NCBI RefSeq assembly: GCF_000003605.2
Contig: NW_003113021.1
Coordinates: 9,644-35,114 of the forward strand
Source: Saccoglossus kowalevskii
Taxonomy: Eukaryota > Hemichordata > Enteropneusta > Harrimaniidae
Length of the DNA stretch: 25,471 nt
Direction: 5' to 3'
The translations under genes were made by a program, and so were the position numbers. The notes beneath the pieces were generated by a model. The model was not told where the DNA came from, did not search any database, and saw only the letters and a list, made by a program, of their open reading frames with translations. This document shows positions 12,354 to 20,959 of the stretch, in pieces; position 1 is the stretch's first letter; each line of letters starts with the position of its first letter.

Positions 12354-12961
12354 TTAAACATTTTTTACAGGATTGAATATTAGAAATAAAATTGAAAATC
12401 AAATTAATTTCTTTGTATTTACTTAAAGCTCCAGTTGACATGCATCATTGTATGTACCAAAGTATTAAAATAAGTTCAAACATTTGTAGAAAAAAAAACT
12501 TTTAAATAGATACTTAATATTGCCGAGCTATCATAGTTTATAGTCTGCCCTTTCCTTCAGAAGTTTCGGACAAAAATAGGCAAATTTTTGAGTAAAAACT
12601 AAAAAATAACAAAAATTTCATCTACTGTTTTGTATCAAAAATTAGGGTTCATTAACAGAAATATTGAAGAATTATAAGAAAAACGTACAGAAAAATTCAG
12701 TTGAGAAAGTCTGGTGGTGATTTTTACAGGGTTGAATATTGGAAATTAAATTGAAAATCAAATTAATTTCTTTATATTTACTTAAAGCTCCACGACATGC
12801 TTCATTCTGTTTGATGTGGGTGCCATATGAAGTATAATACCGCATAAAAATACATTGAGTGAAGTCATTTTAATTAAGCTCCAATAACTTAAATAAATTA
12901 AAATAAATTCAAACATTTGTAGAAAAAAAACTAGACACTTAGTATTGCTGAGCTATTATGA
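12231..12961 (+). repeat. Diverged local tandem duplication containing the MITE
   Basis: Two successive copies, 12231-12535 and 12536-12961, share the order MITE interior, then TTTTTACAGG, then TTGAAAATCAAATTAATTTC, then ACTTAAAGCTCC, then TTCAAACATTTGTAGAAAAA, then TTGCYGAGCTAT. The offset grows from 304 to 359 to 433 bp because the second copy keeps or gained extra blocks. The first copy retains the MITE right terminus and TTAA, which the second has lost. Confidence 0.7.
12536..12720 (+). mobile_element. TTAA-family MITE, copy lacking its left end
   Basis: This stretch runs from GTTTATAGTCTGCC to CTGGTGGTGA and matches the family interior, including the part missing from the 12185 copy. 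It has no left inverted repeat, and its right end breaks off before the expected AAAAGGTTAA. The following DNA matches the flank of the 12185 copy, so it arose through the local duplication described separately and not by independent insertion. Confidence 0.7.
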
Positions 12962-13822
12962 AAAGACGTAAAATACATGTTTTTCTTTATACATCTGTAA
13001 TGTAAATTTAACTAAAGTTAGAGGGCACTGACACCTGTAGGACTAATCGACAGATTGACATGTTTCGAGCAAAGTACTTTCATGGGAGTCTTTCACGTAG
13101 TACAATCATAATTGTGTAACAAAAACCTGTGAGAGTTTGAAAAGCATTAAATAAAATTATTTCATGTGTCTTTGTCCATTTTAAACTTATTAAAAGTCTC
13201 TGAAATAGAATACTGACAGACTTTTCCTCAGATACCTCCGAGCAGCTGGAATAAACAGTAAAGAGGCATTGGGAAATTTCATATCCGCTATTCACATAAT
13301 ATGACACAGATGTGTACACAATACGCCTGAAGGATTAAGAACAAATGATATTTGATATTAAAAAAATGAACATCCTTGAGAAATTATGCAGCTGTTGATA
13401 TTACCTAATTTAAAGTGCTTTTTATTAGCTCTTATAAATCAACCCTGCTTGGGGAGGGGAGGGTAGGGGGAGGGGGGGGGGATTTGCAAGTACATTGTAA
13501 TCATCCAAAAGTGTTTTTTATTTGCTAGCCTATTACACATCCAAAATCAAGACAGGATTAAGATAATAATTAAATCATTCTTAGCAATTTTAATAGCATA
13601 GCTGTTTTAATCACTCATGTGTGTGCGTGTTCAGGAAACTGTTTTTAGCTCACCAGCAATTTTCAAAGGACAAATCCTGTGTTGACAAGGTTATCCATAT
13701 AAAGGAACACTGTGTGAGTTTTCTTTTCTTGTACAAGAAAGAAAGACCACTAATAGACAGTCATAATATCCTTCAAATCAAATCAGAAAAGGCTTCATTT
13801 CAATCAAGTCTTTGTCAATGAC
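12962..13822. other. Non-coding stretch, no assigned gene
   Basis: Contains the G-rich tract at 13451. On the minus strand TTTACTGTTTATTCCAG (ending near 13252) would be a good splice acceptor ahead of a short open stretch, but there is no convincing donor or family match, so no exon is called. Confidence 0.5.
13451..13481 (+). other. G-rich tract with G-quadruplex potential
   Basis: Runs of 4, 4, 3, 5 and 10 G separated by A, A, TA and A. This satisfies the usual four-run G-quadruplex pattern with very short loops, in a region about two-thirds A+T. Confidence 0.85.
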
Positions 13823-14370
13823 ATAGTCCCTGTTTGTATTATAGCTGTAAGATGTATATAATTATATGATTTAATGCGTGGTATGAGATATGGCTCCCTG
13901 GAACTGTATTCATTTAAACAAGTTGATCGTCGGTCATTGAGAATGTTTTTGTCCAATATGTCTGATGCATGTGTTAAGTTTGAAGTTGATTGGTCCAGGC
14001 ATGTCAAATATATGGATCTGGAACTGGAACTGCACTCTTTGAAACAAAATGTCAACCATTATGAACACAATCCGAAAAAATAAAATGAAGTGCATCAAGA
14101 TGCTATTATATTCAACAGATGTACCAAGTTTCAACAGGATATGTCCAGCTTCAAAATAGTGAAAATGTGTGATTTTGGTCTTAAAATTATGAACTTGATC
14201 TGAAAAATAAAATGACTTGAATGTATAAAGTTTAAAACAAAGTCAGTCCATACATGACAAAGATCCTGTTCTGGAAAATGTGTGATTTTTATGCAGTTTT
14301 GGCATTAAAATTGCAGCCAATCGGTCATCTTGAATCAGATCATGGAAGAAATGCATGTGCACATAACCGT
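13823..14370 (+). mobile_element. Non-autonomous DNA transposon block B
   Basis: It begins ATAGTCCCTGTTTGTATTATAG, aligned with the start of block A, and continues with the same modules in the same order: GGAACTGTATTCATTTAAACAAG, GTCCAATATGTCTGATG, CATGTCAAATATATGGATC, TTTGAAACAAAATG, CTGAAAAATAAAATGA. Instead of GACA units it runs into a 25-bp minisatellite, and the GGGACTAT end is not seen. Short open frames on both strands across it come from the repeat. Confidence 0.5.
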
Positions 14371-14670
14371 CTGTAAGACCATTAACAATTCAAATCAGTG
14401 TGGTCCTTCGCAATTCTAATCAGTAAGATTTTACCCAATTCAAATAAGTGTGGTCACCCATAATTGAAATCAGTGAAAAAATTACAATTCAAATAAATAA
14501 AAGCTTTCCAATTCAAATCTGTAAGACCATTAACAATACAAATTAGTACAGCCCTCTTTCAATTCAAATCATTAAGAATTTCAAAACTGTTAGACCCTTA
14601 ACAATTCAAATCAGTAAAGCTCTTCCAATTCAAATCCAAATCATTAAAGTACATTCAATTCTAATCAGTG
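14371..14670 (+). repeat. Minisatellite, about 12 copies of a 25-bp unit
   Basis: A degenerate tandem array with consensus close to CAATTCAAATCAGTAAGACC then ATTAA. The CAATT starts fall at 14386, 14411, 14436, 14460, 14485, 14509, 14534, 14560, 14577, 14602, 14626 and 14656. Spacing is therefore 24-26 bp, apart from one short and one long unit. Unit-to-unit divergence indicates an old array. Confidence 0.9.
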
Positions 14671-14929
14671 ATGTGTCATGTTTGATGATGCGATTTTGTT
14701 TATTCTATCACTCAAACATATAAATATTATGTGACAAAAAGGAGAGGATTATAATGACGTTGTGGTGGATTAAACACAGTATCAACCACAGTAGCCTTGT
14801 ATTAATTTTAAGACTGCATAGTACTGGTCAAATGATGGATGGTTTGGAAATTGCATGCATAATTTATGAGCAATGCAGAGTTTAACTGCGCCCTACATAC
14901 ATTAAAGCTATACACACTTTGGTAGGATA

Positions 14930-14944
14930 CCCCCCCCCCCCCCC
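14930..14944 (+). repeat. C15 homopolymer
   Basis: Fifteen consecutive C on the plus strand, after GGTAGGATA. Length in the assembly may be unreliable. No associated gene is visible. Confidence 0.9.
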
Positions 14945-15239
14945 GACAGGAGATACAGCAATAAGACATTGTCTGAATTTCACATTAACACATGTGTCTT
15001 ATGTTTATCATATCACACTAGGACAAAATTAAGTATGAGAAGAAAGTATAGAACCGAATGACATTGATCAATCAAAGCAGCATGGATTATTTTGATACTC
15101 CAATTTAAGGAATCATTTTGTTTTAAATGTTAATTTTACCTACATTAAAAGGGCACTAGACTGCAAATCCTCATAAGGTTCTTTTATTGAACATTGACCA
15201 AAATGAAAGCTTTTCACTGATTTCACCCAGCCAATCATG

Positions 15240-15545
15240 TTAATCGTTAAATATTACTTCAATCACTTCAAAACCACTTCGGATTTTACGATTGCACTGA
15301 TGAAAAGAGTCGCGAACATTCCACATTAGAGACACCGCGAATTGTCTCCCTTCGACCATACACTGATACAGGCCTCTTACAGCCGACAACAATAACCTGA
15401 CAGCATGTTTACTTCCGGTGAACAAACAAGATTTGTATTCTTACCCCCCTTCCCCTAAAATTTTCTCCTCGGATTTAGATGTTTCAGAAAATAAATCCCT
15501 TGGGCTTAGAAATCCGCAGAACTCCGCGGATCCGTGGAAAATTCT
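15240..15545. promoter_or_regulatory. CpG-retaining, promoter-like patch with ETS site
   Basis: In a window where CpG is rare, this 300-bp patch holds about fourteen CpGs, several paired (GTCGCG, CCGCGA, CCGCGG). At 15411-15420 the plus strand reads ACTTCCGGTG, whose complement CACCGGAAGT is a strong ETS/GABP-type site, common near transcription starts. Retained CpG in an otherwise CpG-depleted genome usually marks unmethylated promoter DNA. On the minus strand an ATG at 15406-15404 in good context (AAACATG) gives eight codons before a GTAAGA donor at 15380. On the plus strand an ATG at 15404 opens sixteen codons. The patch could therefore drive either strand or both. The plus direction is favoured by the coding-like unit at 16343-16830. 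The 15500-15535 part (TCCGCGGATCCG) may instead belong to a dispersed repeat. Confidence 0.4.
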
Positions 15546-15770
15546 CATCCCTGAACATTGTATTTGCACACAATAACTGCATTTTTTGGATTACGTGTGC
15601 TTCTACATGTATTACAGATGCACTCCTAACAGATTGAGGTTCAGGCAGCGTCAAGACACAAATACTGTTACAGTATTATAACTATTTCTTCATGACTCTG
15701 GTGTGCATGGTGCCATTTGTGCCATTTGTCAACTGCCTGTTGACAGCTCTACAGTCGTACCAAAATCAAA

Positions 15771-15836
15771 ATGGGAAAAAAAAAGTCTCCAGACAATGTG
15801 TTAAGTGTGGTGGTTATGGTGAAACCGCATGTTTGA
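15771..15836 (+). CDS. Possible first coding exon or short ORF, MGKKKS N-terminus
   Basis: An ATG in a near-ideal context (TCAAAATGG) opens 21 codons, MGKKKSPDNVLSVVVMVKPH and one more residue, before TGA. The start MGxxxS followed by lysines fits the general N-myristoylation pattern. It lies about 230 bp downstream of the promoter-like patch and 500 bp upstream of the coding-like frame at 16343. A GTGAAA donor could end it at 15818 (phase 0), but the frame at 16343 needs phase 1, and the only donor giving that (GTGTGG at 15805) is weak. The link is therefore unproven, and it may be only a chance short ORF. Confidence 0.2.
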   Translation: MGKKKSPDNVLSVVVMVKPHV

Positions 15837-16342
15837 ATTTTGTATAAATAAACAATGTAATTTCACGAGTCGTATACCTATCTAATACAACATGTTGAAA
15901 GAGCCGAATGATTCTGAAACACAAGAACTAAAGCACAAACTATCATGCCCAACAAGTCATTTATGATCAGTAAAACACCAGACGAAAACAACCTGCATAA
16001 AATACAGAATAAATTACATCAAATTGTGGACTAAACCCTATTATAGCGTTTAACCGGTATGTACAAAATAAACCAGCAACTGACATTTACAGCATGTTAA
16101 TTCTAAAATAGTCTTAAAGATTGACCTAGGGGTCTGATAAACCATATGAAACAACACAATGTCATCAAGTGTCTGCGTAGGCAGGGAACTGTTTACAATA
16201 ACATGTGTCAACATAAATATCATACTCCAGTTCTACATTGTGTGTAATGTATTTACGGTAGTGTGCATAATAAATTACAGAAGAAAATGATACGCCTCTT
16301 CAATATGCACAACTCAAAATGAGATCATCACTCTATTCTTAG

Positions 16343-16830
16343 GGGTGGAACTACGTCATGGAACGTTTTACGTTGCTAAGACGTGCACCACTGTACAATG
16401 TATCGGCTCTGTGCAAGCTGCTGTGGAACGCCTGGTCAAAGAGCTGGTGAAAACAGCTAAAGTCAAAGAAACAGCACAAACTCAACTTAGAATTAATCCT
16501 GAGCAACCAAATTTCTATATGTTGCACACGTAGGGAGAATCTTACTACACTGTTCAGGGGAGTACAATTTTTGGACTTTGTTTTCGCCGTGATGGTTGCC
16601 AGGCGGTGAAAATTCATGAATGTCCGTCCCTCCCCGAGAATACATGCATTACATGCAGTAAAAGTTCTAAAACAAATGTTTTCAATCCTTGGTATTTTAC
16701 TGCCACACAAAAAAGGCAGCTTTATTATCAGGGGCACCATACACAACCTGTGTATCAACATAACGTAAAGTTTGCACATTGGGTACCAGTCCCTCTAGAG
16801 ACCAGTCTGGAAACACCAATTGTTTGTTAA
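16343..16830 (+). CDS. Unrecognised coding-like exon interrupted by one in-frame TAG
   Basis: The plus strand has a plausible acceptor (CACTCTATTCTTAG, ending 16342) followed by a frame that is GC- and CpG-richer than its surroundings and varied in codon use. The first part, VELRHGTFYVAK through a helix-like AAVERLVKELVKTAKVKE to FYMLHT, ends at TAG (16531-16533). The same frame then continues without another stop for 98 codons to TAA at 16828. It includes IFGLCFRRDGCQAVKIHECP, a CxxC (TCITC) and a C-terminal VPVPLETSLETPIVC. I do not recognise the protein. The CIGSVQ and AVERL spacing is faintly reminiscent of a PTB domain, but that is not strong enough to name. TAG could be the true end, a pseudogene lesion, a sequencing error or a readthrough codon. 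An overlapping 142-codon frame on the minus strand looks like a shadow. A transposon block begins just downstream. Confidence 0.45.
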
Positions 16831-16904
16831 ATCCTTAATATACTATATAGATGTATAGACATTGCATTGCTCTTCACTTCTGTGTGTAGACACATGTTCT
16901 GAAT

Positions 16905-17340
16905 AGGAGAAAATGGCCATCATTCAACCATTTTGAATCGGATGGTCAAACCAATAAATTTCTATATCTATCACATGATGTATAATGAATATAAAATTTG
17001 AACATAATCAGTCAAAGCATTGCACTGGAACCGCATTGATTAAAACATATGGCCACCAGTCGGCCATTTTTAATACAATCTGAAAAACAAAATGACATGC
17101 ATCAGGTCCCAAAGTGTATATACCAAGTTTGAACAAAATCTGTAAACCTCCTGTAATACTTGATTTCAGTACAAAAATGGCCACCATTCGGCCATCTTGA
17201 AACAAGATCATGAAACAAATTGATGTGCATATGTATAATGTATATGTATGATGTATGTGTGAAGTTTGAATATAATCGGTACTGGCATGTCTAAGATATA
17301 GATTCAGACACACAGATGCACAGACAGACGCATGGATGCA
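16905..17340 (+). mobile_element. Related transposon block C with degenerate CAGA tail
   Basis: Contains three GGCCA-type modules (AAATGGCCATCATTC near 16911, ATGGCCACCAGTCGGCCATT near 17048, AATGGCCACCATTCGGCCAT near 17178) interspersed with TATATACCAAGTTTGAACAAA, TGATGTATGTGTGAAGTTTG and CATGTCTAAGATAT. It ends in CAGACACACAGATGCACAG and further CAGA/GCA repeats. The module order matches blocks A and B, with a worn tetranucleotide tail. A 101-codon minus-strand frame here comes from the repeat. Confidence 0.5.
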
Positions 17341-17394
17341 CGCACAGAAGTCAATCCATAAGTCTTTGTTTTCAGACGTCTGAACGGAATGGAA

Positions 17395-17830
17395 CTAAAA
17401 TGACGACCAGTCTGACACTTTTAATCAGATTATCGAACAAATTATTGTGCCTATGTGTGATATAATAAATTCAACGAGTTTGAACATATTTGGTCAACAA
17501 ATCTCAGAGATATGTTTGAAGTTTCTACAGCATTCATTCAAATACAAAAAGATAGTCAGCCATTTTAAATCTGCTCTGAAAAACAAATTAATGTGCATCA
17601 AGCTCCCATAATGTCCAATGTATGTACCAAGTCTAAATGAAATCCTTCCATACATGACTGAGATCTGGTTTCATTCAGCAACCAAACTGACGTGTATATG
17701 TCTCAAGATGTATGATATATATATGAAATCAGCCATGGCATGTCAGAGAAATACTGTAAGTGTAGAAGTACAAACACACACATGCTCAGTGTCTGTAAGT
17801 CCCCACTTTCGGTCAATGAAATTGTAGATA
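17395..17830 (+). mobile_element. Related transposon block D, degraded
   Basis: A further, more diverged run of the same modules: AAAATGACGACCAGTCTGAC, GTTTGAACATATTTGGTCAA, GATAGTCAGCCATTTTAAAT, CTGAAAAACAAATTAATGTG, CCATAATGTCCAATGTATG and CATGGCATGTCAGAGA. It ends near AAGTCCCC. It may be part of the same insertion as block C, split by decay. Confidence 0.45.
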
Positions 17831-18334
17831 TTGTCACAAATCTGATTGAAGTCTTCTGAAACACTTACACACCAAATATCAAAAAGCAATTTGAATGAAT
17901 CAAGCAGGCGAAAATATTAATAAAATTATAATTTACGTAATAACATATGTGTCAATGTAATTAATTATAACTAAATGTTATCTAAGGGCAGACAGGTTTT
18001 GCTTCAGTATTTCTATTTTTGGCAGTAATACTTGAGTGAGAAAATAGAAAAAAGTTAGCCTAACATTTCTACACAATCCTGACGGTTCTATACAAACTGC
18101 GGAGCTCTGCACATTGTGAATGCCCATTCAACTACACCACCAGGAGGGCCCAAGGTAGAATCTGAACGTCATACAATGTTTTTAATATATTTTCAATACA
18201 AGGATCTTCCTTTAGTGAATAACATGATGAAACACAAAAGGTCTTAGCTTCAATGTACTTAAGGCTACTTTACAAGGTAAAATTTTAACACAGCGTGTAC
18301 AGCATATATGACAAAGGATTACTGTTTCCAATCT

Positions 18335-18340
18335 TTTATT
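18335..18340 (-). terminator. Polyadenylation signal AATAAA for the ceramidase gene
   Basis: A canonical AATAAA lies on the minus strand 35 bases past the putative TGA of the terminal ceramidase exon, in AAAAATAAAAG. This would give a very short 3' UTR of about 55-70 bases. AATAAA is common by chance in such AT-rich DNA, so the support comes from its position. Confidence 0.4.
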
Positions 18341-18375
18341 TTTCAACACATCACAACAATAAAGTAATCAACATA

Positions 18376-18493
18376 TCAGAGGGAAGCAGGAATATTCATC
18401 TGCATTGAATAAGTCATCTTTTCAGAACTGTATTCAGTTTCCGGGTTTGAACTTCGGTATTTCAGCAGCAACAAAATATGTAGACTACTATTT
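18376..18493 (-). CDS. ACER3-like: Alkaline ceramidase, probable terminal exon
   Basis: This is the best candidate for the last coding exon. The minus-strand acceptor is TTCTAGAATCTTAAGTCAG. The first base (A) completes the TC left by the HAWWH exon to give serine, and the frame then runs 38 codons to TGA at 18378-18376. With the two firm exons, 324 bases after the first base make exactly 108 codons. The start reads NSSLHILLLLKYRSSNPETE. The hydrophobic run followed by KYR fits the end of the last transmembrane helix and its basic cytosolic boundary (LYLRYR-like in vertebrate ACER3). After that the tail is polar and Met/Ser-rich and does not resemble the usual C-terminus. An AATAAA lies about 35 bases past the stop. 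The intron would be 3657 bp. The pyrimidine tract is only moderate, so another terminal exon within 18494-22150 or below 18376 is possible. Confidence 0.55.
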
Positions 18494-18627
18494 CTGACTT
18501 AAGATTCTAGAAAGTGATCATGTGAATGTACTATTTAAGCCATGACATTTCTCATCCTGCCTCTCAGATTGATTCTAAACTAATAATGTACTATGTTACA
18601 TTTCATTTGGGAAAACTGCTGGTGCTG

Positions 18628-18890
18628 GAAAACAAACATGCTGAAAATAGTTAATTAGTATACAAATTAATTATATATGCATAAACTATTATTAGACATT
18701 AATTCCAGAAAAACCCATAGACAAGCTGTACATGTACAGTTAATAATACACAAATCAGCTAATCAACATGCAGATTAATTAGGTACTACATTGTATTATG
18801 AAACATCAATCTAAGCAAACAGCAAGTAAGTGCCAAGTATCAATGTACAAACATGTAAACAAGTGGCTAATTGTTAGCTAATAACGAGCA
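18628..18890 (+). repeat. TGCAAATTAG-type dispersed repeat, worn copy
   Basis: CATGCTGAAAATAGTTAATT, then TATACAAATTAATTATATAT, GCATAAAC and ATTATTAGACAT, followed by a second partial unit with CAGCTAATCAACATGCAGAT and GTGCCAAGTATCAATGTAC. The same order occurs at 20960-21385. It appears to be an old, partly tandem repeat of about 130-170 bp per unit. Confidence 0.55.
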
Positions 18891-19032
18891 CAAATTTTCA
18901 CCAAAACAATTAGGTATCTGTGAAATGCATTCCAAACCAGTCGATAATTCTCGAGATACGAGAATGGCTAAAATAACATGAAGCTATTTCGAAGTATTAT
19001 CAAAGCTTTTGTTAATCCTTAAGTGATTGGCA

Positions 19033-19493
19033 GTCCATTTTGTCTAACATATATTACATTCTTAGCACAATTGTATGTGTCTGAAATAGACACTACTTAG
19101 CTGTGATCAGCTTTCATTGACCAAGCTACAATTTCATGGTTCTGTAAGAATATTAGAAACACGTTAAACCTAAACCGCCTTTTAAGAACATTAACTCCTC
19201 CACAATTATCTCTCATTTCCTGTTCCTGGGGACAATTTTCTCACTCAGAATATGCCTACTCTGTAAAACAATCATCAAATCCAAAATTCATTTTGTCTAT
19301 AAACCCATATCAGATTCTCAGCACAACCGTGTGCATGTTGAAATAAAAACTACCTAGCAGTGATCGGCTTTCATAGACAATAAACTGAATCCACCCTTTT
19401 GGAATATTATCAACAGTACAATTATCTCTGTATTTTCTGTGCCTAGGTACAATTGTCTCACCCAAGATGTGCCAACACCGCAAAACAAAATCA
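19033..19493 (+). repeat. Diverged tandem duplication, about 254-bp offset
   Basis: Copies at 19033-19277 and 19287-19493 share CATTTTGTCTA, TTCTYAGCACAA, TAGCWGTGATCRGCTTTCAT, ACAATTATCTCT, GGKACAATTKTCTCAC and GYAAAACAA in order. Differences include TpG or CpA against CpG pairs (GATCAGC and GATCGGC), as expected from CpG decay. I recognise no function. Confidence 0.7.
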
Positions 19494-19805
19494 CTTTTTC
19501 TCTATTTTTTTATTTGTCATCACCATGCATGACATCAACAGACTGAAGTGACAGCATCTCAGATGCACAAATGAAGATTGAGAATGCAGTAAAAGACAAT
19601 GACAGATTGTACCAAACATACATCAATTACTGTGAGTGTGATCATGTTGTCAAGAATCAAATAACCATTCTGTTATCATCTGAATATCCAGTAATGAGTA
19701 GTTTTGTTTTGTTTTGTTTTTTTTGTTGATAGAGGCAGACTTTTCATTTCAAAAATCTTTAAGTTTGTAACAAACTAGACTGTTAATTAAAATAGAAGCC
19801 TACTA

Positions 19806-19993
19806 CTGTAAAATACTTTATTTTCACCTGGAATTAATTTTTCTTATTTTCACTGAAAGAATGATTCAGTGAAAATAAAATCCATTGAATATACCTTTTT
19901 TTCTATATTCCACTTGTCAAAAATCAGTGAAAATAAAAATTACTCAAAATGTCTTTTCAGCAAAAATTCCAACTAAAAGAAAGTGTTTTACCA
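19806..19993 (-). mobile_element. TA-flanked MITE, old CpG-depleted copy
   Basis: Begins TA|CTGTAAAATACTTTATTTTC and aligns over its whole length with the reverse complement of the copy at 21109-21316, including GATTCAGTGAAAATAAAATCC and AAAATCAGTGAAAATAAA. The far end (GTGTTTTACC) is badly worn. It contains no CpG at all, whereas the other copy has several, so it looks older and decayed by methyl-CpG mutation. Confidence 0.75.
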
Positions 19994-20780
19994 ATTTTTG
20001 AGATATTGGGTCATAAATCGCATGACAATTTTCATTGGTTTATTATGTAAAATCATGTAGCTACTGTCCCATGGTACCACGAAATAGAATTATGTTTGTT
20101 TGTTACAGTGATGTATTTTGCAGTACTTGACCTCATTTTTTTAAAAAAACATTATTTTTAGAACAATTCCATGAAACACGATGGTAAAGAAAAATTGCAT
20201 TTTTTGACACTTTCTAAAACCCTGATTTATGAAATAATTGAGTACAAAAAAAAGTACCCCATCATTTATAATATATGATTTTTCAAGCCTACAATTTGAG
20301 ATATGTCATAGCAAAAGTAAAAGCGTTTATACCGATAATCTAACAAAATGGCCACTATCCACTAAAACTGAACCATTACTTTCTTGAACATTAGGCAGGT
20401 GACCTCCAACCTTCTAAAGGCATTATCTTCCTATTGCCGGGGAGTACAATTTATGGCAAAATGAATAAATTCTGGGTATTTGAATTAATGAGTAAGCTTC
20501 TACCTGTAACTCCAGTAAGTGATCTATATATGATGTACCTGGATTTGGTTCCTAGTTGACATGAGATTGAAATTGAGGTGAAGTACAATTCAAAGAGATA
20601 CATTACAAATTGCCATTTGACAGAGAGATGGCCACACGGCCCTGTCATGTAGTCCCAAACAGGAAATGACTTTATGGCAAAATGCACTAGGTGTCGTCAC
20701 TAACACTTGCAATTTGCACAGTCAGGAGAGACAACAGTGACACTGAATGTCCGGAACTGTCGCCTGGCACAAAAAATATT

Positions 20781-20799
20781 AAAAAAAAAAAAAAAAAAA
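20781..20799 (+). repeat. A19 homopolymer
   Basis: Nineteen A after AAAAAATATT in the ceramidase terminal intron. It may be the tail of a worn retroposon, but no body could be defined. Confidence 0.8.
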
Positions 20800-20959
20800 G
20801 AAATACATTTGTCAGTCCACAATAAGATTTGACCTAGATGTGATGTTAGAATGTTTGCCCTTTAAAACAAAATAAGCTAATTATAGCACACAGATTGATT
20901 CCAAACAATTATCAGTCATGTAATTAAAAAAAACAGTATGTATGTAATTTCAGCAAAAT

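Noticed and set aside
13080-13319. 79-codon minus-strand frame with a good upstream acceptor (TTTACTGTTTATTCCAG)
   Set aside because: The acceptor lies inside the frame, the only donor is a poor GTTTTTG, and the residues match no family I know.
13804-14134. Short open frames on both strands with similar wording
   Set aside because: They are repeated modules of transposon block B, not genes.
16351-16779. 142-codon minus-strand open frame
   Set aside because: It overlaps the plus-strand coding-like frame antisense, has no domain or splice context and has a cysteine/phenylalanine-rich composition typical of a shadow.
20451-20687. 78-codon minus-strand frame in the ceramidase terminal intron, considered as an alternative last exon
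   Set aside because: The phase-compatible reading after a weak CAG at about 20640 stops after 18 residues and shows no family likeness; the 18376-18493 exon fits phase, hydrophobic profile and polyA signal better.
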